From contig CAMWXB010000028.1 of the NCBI GenBank assembly GCA_947178125.1, positions 1 through 47,830 of the forward strand: 47,830 nt of DNA. The letters are read 5' to 3'. The notes under the pieces are model-generated. The model did no database searches. It was not told the origin of the DNA and worked only from the letters and a program-made list of their open reading frames with translations. Within the stretch, counting starts at the first letter, position 1. The number at the start of each line of letters is the position of its first letter. The position numbers were made by a program, and so were the translations under genes. Origin of the DNA: an uncultured Lachnospiraceae bacterium (GTDB lineage Bacteria > Bacillota > Clostridia > Lachnospirales > Lachnospiraceae). Positions 1 through 9,438 of the stretch are shown piece after piece.

Positions 1-5
1 GGTAT

Positions 6-209
6 AGGATTCCCGCCGCCACGGGACTTGGCCGACCGGACAGCGTGTGCTCCCTTTGTCGGCACGCTTCCGCTCCGCGAAAAACTGCAGCGGTACTAAG
101 GCTCAAAAGCCGCTTAGCGGCTTTTTCCCCAAGGACCGGCGTTTTTCAAGGGCCGACGCAGGGAGCACACGCTGTCCGGTCGGCCAAGTCCCGTGGCGGC
201 GGGAATCCT
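6..209 (-). repeat. Composite palindromic element A (GNRA-core type)
   Basis: A near-perfect inverted repeat of about 50 nt per arm (left arm from 6, right arm ending at 209) encloses a structured core of about 100 nt. Read on the minus strand, the core has CCTTAGTACCGC (90-101) and AGCGGAAGCGTGCC (61-74), both shared with the element at 28783-28994; the second is also shared with the element at 33247-33472. The core folds as a closing stem GTCGGC/GCCGAC, a hairpin of AAAAGCCG/CGGCTTTT and a small GNRA-capped hairpin. The outer arms are GC-rich and unrelated to those of the other copies. It ends 63 bp before the response-regulator start, with the core antisense to that gene. No coding function is likely; an ORF at 45-248 is a by-product of the repeat. 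Confidence 0.8.
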
Positions 210-272
210 TGCCAAAATCCGCATAATATGCTAGTATTTTTGATGTAGAAATGATGTCAGGGAGGAACCGTT

Positions 273-1217
273 ATGAAATACAGAGTCTTATTAGCTGGAA
301 AAAACACGTCGGTCATTGACGATTTCTTTATTCAGATGGATGAGCATTTTGAAGCGATTTCAACTTCCACACGTTATGGAGATATCGTCCGGCATATTAA
401 ATACTTTAATCCAGAGATTTTTATTTATTGCGTTAACAATGAAGCAAGAGAGTGTATGACCCAAATGGTCAATGTCAAGAATATCTTACAGAATAACGGC
501 GTTCCCTTTATTGTAATCGGCGAGAAAGAGGAATGCGACACATTTGCACGGACTGCCGTCAATGTGATGAATCTGGCAGTAAAAAAGCCGTTTACGGTCG
601 CTTCCATTCAGGGAGATATCATGAAGTTCATGGAGGACTGGCTGCTGCATCACGGAGAGAAGTCTGTGAAGCCGAAGTCAAAAGGAATATCCATTTCGGA
701 AAAAGATGTGGAAGAGAAGCTTGCGGAACTGCGGGAAGCTTTTCATGTGGAAAAAACAAAACTGACAGATAAAATAAAGTCCGCCGGGAAAACGGCACCG
801 GAACAGTCCTCTGCTGTGCCGAAAGCCTCTGCGGCGCCGAAAGCCGCCACATCGCAGCGTGCGCATATTCTGGTGGTGGATGATGACCCGCTGATGTTAA
901 AGATGTTAAAAGAGCAGCTTCGTGAAGATTATGATGTGGCAACTGCTGTCAGCGGGAAAATTGCCATGAAGTTTCTGGAACGGAAAAAAACGAATCTGAT
1001 TCTGTTGGATTATGAGATGCCCGAAGAGAACGGGCCGGCTGTATTGGAAAAGCTGCGGGCCAATGAGGCGACAAAAGATGTGCCGGTCATTTTCCTGACC
1101 GGGGTATCGGAACGTGAAAAAATCCAGGAGGCGCTCGCCTTAAAGCCGCAGAGTTATCTGCTAAAGCCTGTTGATCATGAAAAATTGCTGAATGCGATCA
1201 CAAAGTTCGTCGGTTGA
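273..1217 (+). CDS. Response regulator with degenerate N-terminal and intact C-terminal receiver domain
   Basis: 314 residues. The C-terminal receiver domain (about 196-314) has the acidic cluster VVDDD (201-205), the phosphoacceptor D246 in LLDYEMP, the switch threonine in FLTG and the lysine in LLKPVD. The N-terminal 125 residues resemble a receiver fold (MKYRVLLAG, then a KKPF motif at about 104-107) but lack the aspartates, so they are probably a pseudo-receiver. A low-complexity Ala/Pro/Lys linker (about 130-195) with a charged helix joins them. There is no DNA-binding or enzymatic output domain, so it probably acts by protein contact. An SD GGGAGG lies 8 nt before the ATG. The hybrid kinase starts 52 nt downstream, so the two probably form one phosphorelay; the partner assignment is inferred. 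Confidence 0.85.
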   Translation: MKYRVLLAGKNTSVIDDFFIQMDEHFEAISTSTRYGDIVRHIKYFNPEIFIYCVNNEARECMTQMVNVKNILQNNGVPFIVIGEKEECDTFARTAVNVMNLAVKKPFTVASIQGDIMKFMEDWLLHHGEKSVKPKSKGISISEKDVEEKLAELREAFHVEKTKLTDKIKSAGKTAPEQSSAVPKASAAPKAATSQRAHILVVDDDPLMLKMLKEQLREDYDVATAVSGKIAMKFLERKKTNLILLDYEMPEENGPAVLEKLRANEATKDVPVIFLTGVSEREKIQEALALKPQSYLLKPVDHEKLLNAITKFVG

Positions 1218-1269
1218 ATTTGCGGATGACTTTACAGAATAACATGTAGGACGTGAAGAGGATTGCCTT

Positions 1270-3963
1270 ATGGAAACGAAATATGATTTATATCTGACCG
1301 ATTTGATCCATAGAGATACTTTACAGAAAATGCAGGATGCGTTTGCGAGGCTGACCGGTATGTCTGTGATCATAACGGATACGAACGGTGTCGCCGTAAC
1401 GAACGGCTCCAATTTTTCTGATTTTTGCAGGAACTATATGAGAAACTCTCCGGTCGGCTGTATGCTCTGTGCACAGAGCAACAAAGCGGGAACGGAGCTT
1501 GCCCTGAAGAACGGAAAATCTACGGTATATCCCTGCTATTCGGGTCTGATGAATTTCGCGTCGCCGATCATGGTCGAGGGAAGGCTTGTGGGCTGTGTCA
1601 TTGGCGGCCAGGTACTGACAGAGATGCCGGACCCTGTGAAGATTAAAATAATTGCCGCAGAAATCGGTGCGGAGCCGGAAGCGTATCTTGCGGAACTCAG
1701 GAAGGTCAGGGTCGTAGAACGAGAAGAGGTCGAAACAGCGGCACAGGTCCTTTCTACGATGGTGGAAATTTTATCCGATATGGCGAGCAATAAATATTAT
1801 GTTCATCAGGCAGCGGCGGATATGGAGCGTACCTCGAACATGAAGTCCGATTTCCTGGCAAATATGAGCCATGAAATCCGTACGCCCATGAATGCGGTCA
1901 TCGGTATGGCAGAAATGGCGATGCGCGAGGATCTTCCGCCGGCGGCCAGAAACTATATCAGCCAGATTAAGGAAGCCGGGAAGTCACTTTTGACGATCAT
2001 CAACGATATCCTCGACTTTTCCAAAATCGAATCCGGTAAAATGGATATCAATGTGGAAGATTATGAGCCGATGTCCGTTGTCAGCGATGTTGCCAATATT
2101 GTTATGACGAGATTAAAGGGAAAGGATGTTGAACTGGTCCTCGATATTTCTCCGAATCTGCCCAATAAGCTGTTGGGGGATAATATCAGGATCAAGCAGG
2201 TTCTGCTCAATATCGCCAACAATGCGGCGAAATTCACCAATACCGGAAAGATTACAATAAAAATGGATTATCTGCAGGTAGATGCAGGAAATATTGAGTT
2301 GAATTTTTCCGTAGAAGATACCGGAATCGGCATTAAAAAAGAGGACCGCCATAAGTTGTTCCAGTCTTTTCAGCAGCTTGACAGCAAGCGGAACCGCAAT
2401 ATCGAAGGAACGGGTCTTGGTCTTGCGATTTCCAAGCAGCTTTTGAATCTGATGGACGGCGATATCTGGGTAGAGAGCGAATATGAAAAAGGAAGTAAAT
2501 TTTCCTTTGTTCTTCCGCAGAAGGTCGTCGATAAGACACCCTGCACCCGTGTGAAGGAACCGGATTCCCGTTTGGTATTGAGCCTGATCTCCAATCCTCA
2601 CGTCAGGGAGAATTTCCGGAGCGATGTGGAGAACCTTGGTGTGGAATACAGGGAACTGCGTTCCAGTGAGGAACTTTTTCTGCTGCAGTCGGACAAAAAA
2701 TGTTTTCTTTTTCTGGAAAAATCCATGTTCTCTTCGGAAGTAGAGACATTTATAAAAGAGAATCCGCAGATAACGACGGTTCTTCTGATAGACTTTTTCG
2801 ATACGGTCCAATATGAGATACAGAATCTGCATATTATCAAAAAGCCGCTTTTTGTTCTGTCGATCGCCATGATATTAAATGAGGAAAATATGCAGTTCGA
2901 TGACGGGAATGCGGAAGTGAGCGAGTTTGATTTTATTGCCCCCGATGCGGAAATCCTTATTGTGGATGACAATGCGGTCAATCTGACGGTGGCGGAAGGA
3001 CTGCTGGAACCGCTGAAAATGCACGTTGATACGGCAGTCAGCGGGAAAGAAGCCATTGAGAAAATCAGCGTATTCCATTATGATATAGTTTTTATGGATC
3101 ATATGATGCCGGAACTCGACGGTGTGGAAACGACTCGTATCATCAGGCGTTTTCATCAGGAGTACAATGATGTGCCGATCATCGCGCTGACGGCGAACGC
3201 GGTAGAGGGTACGAAGGAGATGTTCTGTCAGGAGGGTATGAATGATTTTGTGGCGAAGCCCATTGAGCTTCGTATGCTGATATCCAAAGTAAGACAGTGG
3301 CTTCCGATTGAAAAGATTCAGAAAGTATATATATCAGGAGCCGCACCTAAGGAGAACAAATCGGCTAATATCGTAGTCGGAGATCTGGATGTGGCATTTG
3401 CGTTGAAATTCCTGGGTACCGAGGAATTGTTCTGGTCGGTGCTCAAGGTATATTATAAAGCAATCGAGAAAAAAGCAAAGCTGATCAAACAGCTGGAGGT
3501 GGAAGAGAACTGGACAGATTATACTATCGAAGTGCATGCCCTGAAGAGCTCTTCCAAGCAAATCGGTGCAATGAGACTGTCCGAACGGGCGGCAGCGCTG
3601 GAAAAAGCCGGAAACGCAAGAGATTCCGTATTTATACATAAGAATACGGACAGAATGCTGGATCAATATCTGGGATATCGTTTTGTCTTTAAACCTTTTC
3701 TTCCGGATGATAAAAAGGAGGATGGCGGACAGGAAAATATTTCCGTCACCGGCCTGCTGAAACATTTTGAGGATATGAGAACGGCGATGGAAGATCTGGA
3801 TATGGACCGGATGGAAGCGGTGGTCCAGAAAATGAACCATTATCATTATGAGGACTGGCAGAAAGAAATGTATACACGCCTGAAAGACGCGGTAGAAGAA
3901 ATCGATGTGGACAGTTGTGAAACAATTTTACAGGAGTGGGAAAATAAATTATCTTTTCTGTGA
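1270..3963 (+). CDS. Hybrid sensor histidine kinase with PocR sensory domain
   Basis: 897 residues, no transmembrane segment, so cytoplasmic. Domain order: PocR-type ligand-binding domain (about 5-170, with Cys53, Cys64, Cys67 and Cys89); HisKA with H201 in SHEIRTPMN; HATPase (N-box NIANNA, DTGIGI, GTGLGL); a weak spacer that may be a degenerate receiver (about 420-530); an intact receiver with phospho-site D610 (FMDHMMP) and KP; and a C-terminal HPt domain with H756 in VHALKSSS. It therefore carries all steps of a phosphorelay and could pass phosphate to the upstream receiver protein. PocR domains in other proteins sense small hydrocarbon derivatives or metabolites; the clustered cysteines could bind a metal, which is inference. 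It is translated from the ATG at 1270 behind a weak SD (GAAGAGG). Confidence 0.9.
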   Translation: METKYDLYLTDLIHRDTLQKMQDAFARLTGMSVIITDTNGVAVTNGSNFSDFCRNYMRNSPVGCMLCAQSNKAGTELALKNGKSTVYPCYSGLMNFASPIMVEGRLVGCVIGGQVLTEMPDPVKIKIIAAEIGAEPEAYLAELRKVRVVEREEVETAAQVLSTMVEILSDMASNKYYVHQAAADMERTSNMKSDFLANMSHEIRTPMNAVIGMAEMAMREDLPPAARNYISQIKEAGKSLLTIINDILDFSKIESGKMDINVEDYEPMSVVSDVANIVMTRLKGKDVELVLDISPNLPNKLLGDNIRIKQVLLNIANNAAKFTNTGKITIKMDYLQVDAGNIELNFSVEDTGIGIKKEDRHKLFQSFQQLDSKRNRNIEGTGLGLAISKQLLNLMDGDIWVESEYEKGSKFSFVLPQKVVDKTPCTRVKEPDSRLVLSLISNPHVRENFRSDVENLGVEYRELRSSEELFLLQSDKKCFLFLEKSMFSSEVETFIKENPQITTVLLIDFFDTVQYEIQNLHIIKKPLFVLSIAMILNEENMQFDDGNAEVSEFDFIAPDAEILIVDDNAVNLTVAEGLLEPLKMHVDTAVSGKEAIEKISVFHYDIVFMDHMMPELDGVETTRIIRRFHQEYNDVPIIALTANAVEGTKEMFCQEGMNDFVAKPIELRMLISKVRQWLPIEKIQKVYISGAAPKENKSANIVVGDLDVAFALKFLGTEELFWSVLKVYYKAIEKKAKLIKQLEVEENWTDYTIEVHALKSSSKQIGAMRLSERAAALEKAGNARDSVFIHKNTDRMLDQYLGYRFVFKPFLPDDKKEDGGQENISVTGLLKHFEDMRTAMEDLDMDRMEAVVQKMNHYHYEDWQKEMYTRLKDAVEEIDVDSCETILQEWENKLSFL

Positions 3964-3971
3964 TGCGCTTG

Positions 3972-4001
3972 TTGACAGAATCGGAATATACTACCTATAG
4001 A
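3972..4001 (+). promoter_or_regulatory. Probable sigma-A promoter of cysE
   Basis: TTGACA (3972-3977), an 18-nt spacer, then TATAGA (3996-4001). It lies in the only gap (60 bp) between the hybrid kinase and cysE, and an SD GGAGGG follows at 4010. No terminator for the kinase gene is visible between them. No T-box or SAM-riboswitch structure fits into so short a leader. Confidence 0.55.
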
Positions 4002-4023
4002 AAAGACATGGAGGGTTAGTATT

Positions 4024-4713
4024 ATGGGATTTATCAGCCATATACGGGAAGAGATAAAAGTCATCAGGGAACGTGACCCGGCGATTCACTCCAATATGGA
4101 AGTATTTCTTTATCCGAGTTTTAAAGTGATGCTGTACTATCGCGCCGCGCATAGGCTTTACGAGAAAAAGCACTTCTTTCTTGCAAGATGGATTTCGCAG
4201 AAAGGTGCGCGCAGGACAGGGATTGAGATACATCCGGGTGCGCAGATCGGGAAAGGTTTTTTTATCGATCATGGAAATGGTGTGATCATTGGAGAAACGA
4301 CCGTGATCGGCGACAATGTGACTCTGTATCAGGGCGTTACGCTCGGCGGAACGGGCAAAGAGCAGGGAAAGCGCCATCCTACCATCGGCAATAATGTCAT
4401 GATCAGTACGGGAGCGAAGGTACTGGGTTCTTTTACCATCGGGGATAACAGCAAGATTGGCGCGGGGAGCGTGGTGCTGAAAGAGGTTCCGCCTGATTCT
4501 ACCGTTGTGGGCGTGCCGGGAAGAGTGGTAAAGCGAAACAACGTCGCGCTGCCCCAGGAAGAACTGGACCAGATTCACCTGCCGGACCCGGTCATGGAAG
4601 ATCTGGCGCAGCTTCAGCATGAAAATGAAGAACTGGCCAACCGTCTGATAGACCTGGAACAGGAAGTACGCATGCTGCGCCGTACACAGAGGGCGGAGAA
4701 GCAGGAGAAATAG
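4024..4713 (+). CDS. cysE: Serine O-acetyltransferase
   Basis: 229 residues. It transfers acetyl from acetyl-CoA to L-serine to give O-acetylserine, the first step of cysteine synthesis, in the cytosol. An N-terminal helical part (AIHSNMEVFLYPSFKVMLYYR) is followed by a left-handed beta-helix of hexapeptide repeats (about 60-180). The catalytic-region motifs HPGAQIG, DHGNGVIIGET, GVTLGGTGK and HPTIG are present, and the beta-helix ends in VPPDSTVVGVPGRVV. The C-terminal tail (about 185-229) is a charged coiled-coil-like helix, somewhat longer than in short bacterial EpsC/CysE forms. The ATG is 9 nt behind GGAGGG. The next gene is cysteinyl-tRNA synthetase, the usual Firmicute arrangement linking cysteine supply and use. 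Confidence 0.93.
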   Translation: MGFISHIREEIKVIRERDPAIHSNMEVFLYPSFKVMLYYRAAHRLYEKKHFFLARWISQKGARRTGIEIHPGAQIGKGFFIDHGNGVIIGETTVIGDNVTLYQGVTLGGTGKEQGKRHPTIGNNVMISTGAKVLGSFTIGDNSKIGAGSVVLKEVPPDSTVVGVPGRVVKRNNVALPQEELDQIHLPDPVMEDLAQLQHENEELANRLIDLEQEVRMLRRTQRAEKQEK

Positions 4714-4761
4714 CTTTCAGATACAAATATCGCAACCGTGAGAAAGGCATGGGTATCATTC

Positions 4762-6171
4762 ATGAAGATTTATAACACATTATCAAAGAGAAAAGAAGAG
4801 TTCGAGCCGCATGAACCGGGAAAGGTGAGCATGTATGTGTGCGGGCCGACGGTCTATAACCTGATTCATATAGGAAATGCCAGGCCGATGATTGTTTTTG
4901 ATACAGTCAGAAGATATATGGAATACAAAGGCTGGCAGGTCAATTATGTCTCCAATTTTACGGATGTGGATGACAAGATCATCAAAAAGGCGCAGGAGGA
5001 AGGTGTGGACTCTTCCGTGATTTCCGAGCGCTATATCGAAGAATGTAAGAAAGACATGAAAGCGCTGAACGTCAAGCCTGCGACGATTCATCCCAAGGCA
5101 ACACAGGAAATCGACGGGATGTTAGAAATGATAAGCACCCTTTTGAAAAAGGGATATGCTTACACTGCAGAAGACGGAACCGTTTATTTTAAAACGAGAA
5201 GTTTCAAAGAATACGGAAAGCTTTCCCATAAAAATCTGGACGATCTGCGGGGCGGAAACCGTTCCCTGCTCGTATCGGGTGAGGACCAGAAAGAGGATCC
5301 GCTGGATTTCGTGCTCTGGAAGCCGAAAAAAGAAGGTGAGCCTTACTGGAAATCTCCCTGGTGTGATGGGCGTCCGGGCTGGCATATCGAATGTTCCGTT
5401 ATGAGCAAAAAATATCTGGGAGATGAAATTGATATCCATGCCGGCGGCGAAGACCTGATCTTTCCGCATCATGAGAATGAAATTGCGCAGTCCGAGGCGG
5501 CAAATGACAAGACCTTTGCCAGATATTGGATGCACAACGGCTTTCTGAATATCGACAATAAGAAGATGTCCAAATCCGCAGGCAACTTTTTTACGGTCAG
5601 GGATATTGGTGAAAAATACGATCTGCAGGTGCTACGTTTCTTCATGCTCTCTGCCCATTACAGGAGTCCGCTCAATTTCAGTGCGGAACTGATGGAAGCG
5701 GCGAAAAACGGTTATGAGCGTATCGTGACGAGTGTATCCAATCTGAATTACCTGCTGGAAAAGGCGCAGGGCGATGTGCCTGACGCTGAGGAAGAGAAGG
5801 CCATGGAAGAGGCAAAAGGATTTGTGCAGAAGTTCGAGGCGGCGATGGAGGACGATTTCAATACGGCCGATGCGGTTTCCGCGATATTCGAACTGGTGAA
5901 ATTCGCCAATACGAATGTGACGGAGCAGAGCAGCCGGGCATTTGTAAAGGCATTGAAAGAAGAAATCGTAATGCTTTCCGATATCTGCGGCCTGATCGTG
6001 GAGAAGGCGGATGAAATTCTGGACAGTGAAATCGAAGCGCTGATACAGGAACGTCAGGAAGCAAGAAAGGCGAAGAATTTCGCAAGGGCGGATGAAATCC
6101 GAAATCTGTTGTCCGAACAGGGCATTATTCTGGAAGATACCAGAGAAGGGGTAAAATGGAAGAGAGCATGA
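4762..6171 (+). CDS. cysS: Cysteinyl-tRNA synthetase
   Basis: 469 residues from the ATG at 4762, chosen because family members begin MKIYNTL; an in-frame GTG at 4738 would add eight atypical residues. The enzyme attaches cysteine to tRNA-Cys using ATP. Visible motifs: zinc ligand C27 in CGPTVYN, HIGN (36-39), WHIECS and [13 protein letters not shown] (zinc and active site), and the KMSKS loop at 268-272. The DALR-like anticodon-binding helices and a C-terminal helical tail ending REGVKWKR are intact. The gene overlaps the next one (mrnC) by 16 bp, so translation is probably coupled. Confidence 0.96.
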   Translation: MKIYNTLSKRKEEFEPHEPGKVSMYVCGPTVYNLIHIGNARPMIVFDTVRRYMEYKGWQVNYVSNFTDVDDKIIKKAQEEGVDSSVISERYIEECKKDMKALNVKPATIHPKATQEIDGMLEMISTLLKKGYAYTAEDGTVYFKTRSFKEYGKLSHKNLDDLRGGNRSLLVSGEDQKEDPLDFVLWKPKKEGEPYWKSPWCDGRPGWHIECSVMSKKYLGDEIDIHAGGEDLIFPHHENEIAQSEAANDKTFARYWMHNGFLNIDNKKMSKSAGNFFTVRDIGEKYDLQVLRFFMLSAHYRSPLNFSAELMEAAKNGYERIVTSVSNLNYLLEKAQGDVPDAEEEKAMEEAKGFVQKFEAAMEDDFNTADAVSAIFELVKFANTNVTEQSSRAFVKALKEEIVMLSDICGLIVEKADEILDSEIEALIQERQEARKAKNFARADEIRNLLSEQGIILEDTREGVKWKRA

Positions 6172-6596
6172 CGATATTAAATGCGATCAGGCAGGAATTT
6201 GAATGTAAAGAGGTGGATATCAGGGCATATTCACCTCTTACCCTTGCTTATATCGGCGATGCGATTTATGACCTGGTCATCCGCACCATTGTGGTAGAGC
6301 GTGCCAACCGGCCGGCCAATAAGCTGCACAAAACGGTCGTCCGCTATGTCAATGCGGGAACGCAGGCACAAATGATCATGGCGCTGGAGGAGGAATTGAC
6401 GGAGGAAGAAAAAGCAATCTACCACCGAGGCAGGAATGCGAAGTCCTATACATCCGCCAAGAACGCTTCGATTGCCGATTACCGGAAGGCGACCGGTTTG
6501 GAAGCGCTGTTCGGCTACCTGTATCTGCAGGGGAAGATGGATAGGCTTCTTTCGCTGGTCCGTCTGGCTTTTGAGAAAATGAACATAAAAATATAG
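6156..6596 (+). CDS. mrnC: Mini-ribonuclease III (23S rRNA maturation)
   Basis: 146 residues; an RNase III catalytic domain without the double-stranded-RNA-binding domain, which is the definition of Mini-III. In Bacillus the homologue trims the ends of 23S rRNA. The signature YIGDAIYDL, with D35, sits near the N-terminus, followed by the conserved helix VRYVNAGTQAQ, EEEKAIYHRGRNAK and the second acidic motif in TGLEALFGYLYLQG. The ATG at 6156 has a good SD (AGAAGGGG) inside the end of cysS; a second ATG four codons on is possible. The position between cysS and rlmB is conserved across Firmicutes. Confidence 0.95.
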   Translation: MEESMTILNAIRQEFECKEVDIRAYSPLTLAYIGDAIYDLVIRTIVVERANRPANKLHKTVVRYVNAGTQAQMIMALEEELTEEEKAIYHRGRNAKSYTSAKNASIADYRKATGLEALFGYLYLQGKMDRLLSLVRLAFEKMNIKI

Positions 6597-6647
6597 AAAG
6601 GTATGAGCTGCCGGTATTGGATAAGGCGGGGCAGCGGCAGAATAACA

Positions 6648-7388
6648 ATGGGATATACGGAAATGATAATTGAGGGAAGAAATGCGGTCATCGAGGCATT
6701 TCGTTCCGGTAAGACGGTCGATAAACTTTTTGTGCTGGACGGCTGTCAGGACGGGCCGGTCCTGACGATCAAGCGGGAGGCCAAAAAGCAGAACAGTCTG
6801 ATAAAATATGTAACGAAGGAACGGTTGGACCAGCTTTCCGAGACCGGAAAGCATCAGGGGGTCATCGCTTATACTTCCGCTTACCAGTATGCGGAAGTGG
6901 AGGACATGCTGAAGAAGGCCAGGGAAAAGGGCGAACCGCCTTTTCTTTTCCTCTTGGATAATATCGAGGATCCCCACAATCTGGGCGCCATTATCAGAAC
7001 GGCGAATCTGGCGGGGGCGCATGGCGTCATCATTCCGAAGAACCGGGCGGTCGGGCTGACGGCGGCGGTCGCGAGGGCATCCGCCGGCGCGCTGAATTAT
7101 ACGCCGGTAGCGAAAGTGACGAATCTGGGACAGACCATCGAAGAACTGAAAAAGGAAGGTCTTTGGTTCGTCTGCGCCGATATGGACGGCACGACAATGT
7201 ATCAGCTTGACCTGAAAGGCCCGATCGGCCTTGTCATCGGCAGTGAAGGGGACGGCGTGGGAAGACTGGTAAAAGAAAAATGTGACTTTGTGGCATCGAT
7301 TCCGATGAAAGGGGATATCGATTCTCTCAACGCTTCAGTGGCGGCGGGTGTGCTCGCATATGAGATTGTAAGACAGCGGTTGGTATGA
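6648..7388 (+). CDS. rlmB: 23S rRNA 2'-O-ribose methyltransferase, TrmH/SpoU family
   Basis: 246 residues from the ATG at 6648. That start is chosen because RlmB proteins begin just before the IIEGRNAVIEA motif; an ORF start at 6603 would add 15 unusual residues and has its SD only 1 nt away. It uses S-adenosylmethionine to methylate a guanosine ribose of 23S rRNA. The N-terminal substrate-binding domain (about 5-80) is followed by the SPOUT domain with LLDNIEDPHNLGAIIRTA (motif 1), GLVIGSEGDGVGRLV (motif 2) and IPMKGDIDSLNASVAAGVLAYE (motif 3, the knot). Its stop overlaps the next start by ATGA. Confidence 0.93.
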   Translation: MGYTEMIIEGRNAVIEAFRSGKTVDKLFVLDGCQDGPVLTIKREAKKQNSLIKYVTKERLDQLSETGKHQGVIAYTSAYQYAEVEDMLKKAREKGEPPFLFLLDNIEDPHNLGAIIRTANLAGAHGVIIPKNRAVGLTAAVARASAGALNYTPVAKVTNLGQTIEELKKEGLWFVCADMDGTTMYQLDLKGPIGLVIGSEGDGVGRLVKEKCDFVASIPMKGDIDSLNASVAAGVLAYEIVRQRLV

Positions 7389-9412
7389 TGAAAAAACTAC
7401 AGAATTATTTATTAATAGGCGTTTTTATAATGACCGCCCTTTTAGCGGCGGTGGCCGGGCTCAGGGCTTATTCCGGCTATATGGAAAAAAGGGCGGAAGA
7501 AGAGGCGCTTTTTCAACAGAGGAAAGAAGAGATCCTTGCTCGGAATGCGGAAGCGCAGAGCCGCGTTCTGGAGATGGAGGTCGAAATTATACAACTGCAG
7601 GAAGATGTAGAGGCTTTGCAGGCGTTTATTGACGATACGGTGAATGCTGCCAATGAGGTACAGCGGCGGAAAGAAATAGAAAATGTCCCGGCAGATGGCG
7701 CCGATTCCGCATCCGAGAATGATGGGGCGGCATTGTACGATTCCGTATCCGGCGATGATGGGCAGGAGCCGTTCGATTCCGTGTCGGGGAATGGTGAATC
7801 CGGACAGTTTGATTCTGTATCCGGCAATGAGGCCGCGGGGCAGTTTGATTCCGTGTCGGGTAACGGCGGGGAAGGACAGTTCAGTTCTGTTTCGGGCAAT
7901 GATGATTCTGGTTTTTCTTCGGTATCGGGGAATCAGTATGACGGTTTGTCTGTTTCCGGCAACACGGTCTCGGGCAATGGCGATATGACGGTTTCCGGTA
8001 ACGATGATTTTGGTTTTCTGATGGGCAGCATATCGGAAAATGACGGCGTTAATTATTATGACGGAGACATGACTTCGGACAGCGTTTTCGATGAATGGAG
8101 GCCTATTTACGAACAATCTGATATGACGCTGGAGGAGCGGAAAGAACTGCGGACATCCTACCAGGAGACATTGGAGGTCAATCAGGCGGACAGGGAGTGG
8201 ATTGCAGAAAATCAGTACGACTTTTCTCAAATGAAGATTGCCTGTCTTGGGGACAGCATCACCAAAGCGGCCAATCTGGAAGACGAAGAAAATTATGAGC
8301 AGTATGCCTATCCGGCGAGATTACAGGAATTATTGGGTGCGCAGGAAGTTTATAATCTGGGTATCGGGGGGTCTTCTATCGGCAGGTACTGGGCGGATGC
8401 TTTCGTAGACCGTTATATGGAAATTCCGGAAGACAGTGACATTATTATTGTAATGGGCGGAACGAATGACGGCTTCTGCGTATCCGATGAAGAATTTGGC
8501 AGTCTCGAAGAACGGGAGTATCATACTTTTTGCGGCGATTTGGATGAACTGATGCGGGGCCTTCGTGAAAATTATCCGGATGCACAGATTTTCTTTGCAA
8601 CGCCTTTGCCGAATGTTCTCCAGGATTATCTGATGAGCGAGCGGGACTATCTGCTGCCGCAGAAAAAATTCGTGGAAGTCATACAGACGCTGGCGGACGA
8701 GTATGATTTTGAATTGATAGACTTGTACAACTCGAATGTTCTCGATTCCCATGATGCCAATATCATCACGGAATATATGCCGGATGGCGTGCATGGAAAC
8801 CCGGAGGGGTATCAGATTCTGGCAGAGCGTTTTGCAGGTGAAATTGTAAAATACTATAACGAGGATGACTCGGAAACGGCGGAAGAAAGCAGTGTGACCG
8901 AAGGGATTCCCACATCAGGCAGCGGACTGGGTATTGGAGCGAATACAGGAGCAGCGGCCGGGGTCACGGGCAATGTCGGGGCAGGTGCGGGCATGGCTAC
9001 TGTAATCGGCGGAAATACCGGTGTGAATACCGAAAATTATGGAATCGGTACGGAAACGGGAGATGAAAGCGGCGGTGAAGCTGAACCGGGCGGAGAATCC
9101 GACGGAAATAACGAAGCAGACAGCGGGGCTGATGGAGACGATATGGAGGACGCAGCCGGCGGAACACAGAATGGAGCAGACGCCGGGAGCGATGGAACGC
9201 AGGACGGAGCAGATGCCGGGAGCGATGGAACGCAGAGCGGGACAGATACCGGAGATATCATCTATGATGAAGATGAGGAACCGGGCGGTGAAATGGATTC
9301 CGAAAGTGGAAAAAATGAAAGCAGCAACGGAGCGGGAGCAGATAAGGGCATCGAAACGGGAGACGGGAATGATGCCGGTTCGGAGAGAAAGCAGTACCGG
9401 TATGAGTATTGA
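7385..9412 (+). CDS. Membrane-anchored SGNH/GDSL hydrolase with VSGN repeats
   Basis: 675 residues. The N-terminal signal-anchor helix (about 5-30) is followed by a coiled coil (about 35-100), a repeat tract (about 118-209) with at least nine VSG(N) units separated by acidic/glycine spacers, an SGNH hydrolase domain (about 280-490) and a Gly/Asp/Glu-rich tail (about 495-675). The catalytic set is visible: S291 in CLGDSIT, a glycine in GIGGSS, N361 in GGTND, and D467/H470 in DGVHGNPEGY. The protein is probably held at the outer face of the membrane and removes acyl or acetyl groups from a wall polymer; the substrate is unknown. The tail has no sorting signal. It sits between rlmB and sigH, a slot where many Firmicutes carry a NYN-domain gene. 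Confidence 0.85.
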   Translation: MMKKLQNYLLIGVFIMTALLAAVAGLRAYSGYMEKRAEEEALFQQRKEEILARNAEAQSRVLEMEVEIIQLQEDVEALQAFIDDTVNAANEVQRRKEIENVPADGADSASENDGAALYDSVSGDDGQEPFDSVSGNGESGQFDSVSGNEAAGQFDSVSGNGGEGQFSSVSGNDDSGFSSVSGNQYDGLSVSGNTVSGNGDMTVSGNDDFGFLMGSISENDGVNYYDGDMTSDSVFDEWRPIYEQSDMTLEERKELRTSYQETLEVNQADREWIAENQYDFSQMKIACLGDSITKAANLEDEENYEQYAYPARLQELLGAQEVYNLGIGGSSIGRYWADAFVDRYMEIPEDSDIIIVMGGTNDGFCVSDEEFGSLEEREYHTFCGDLDELMRGLRENYPDAQIFFATPLPNVLQDYLMSERDYLLPQKKFVEVIQTLADEYDFELIDLYNSNVLDSHDANIITEYMPDGVHGNPEGYQILAERFAGEIVKYYNEDDSETAEESSVTEGIPTSGSGLGIGANTGAAAGVTGNVGAGAGMATVIGGNTGVNTENYGIGTETGDESGGEAEPGGESDGNNEADSGADGDDMEDAAGGTQNGADAGSDGTQDGADAGSDGTQSGTDTGDIIYDEDEEPGGEMDSESGKNESSNGAGADKGIETGDGNDAGSERKQYRYEY

Positions 9413-9438
9413 CAGGTCGTGAAAGGCATGGACGGTAG

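Noticed and set aside
6..209. Palindromic element as a rho-independent terminator
   Set aside because: The arms are far longer than needed, the loop holds its own conserved branches and no T-tract follows.
45..248. Open frame of 67 codons within the first palindromic element
   Set aside because: It arises from the GC-rich inverted repeat, has no SD and no protein-like pattern.
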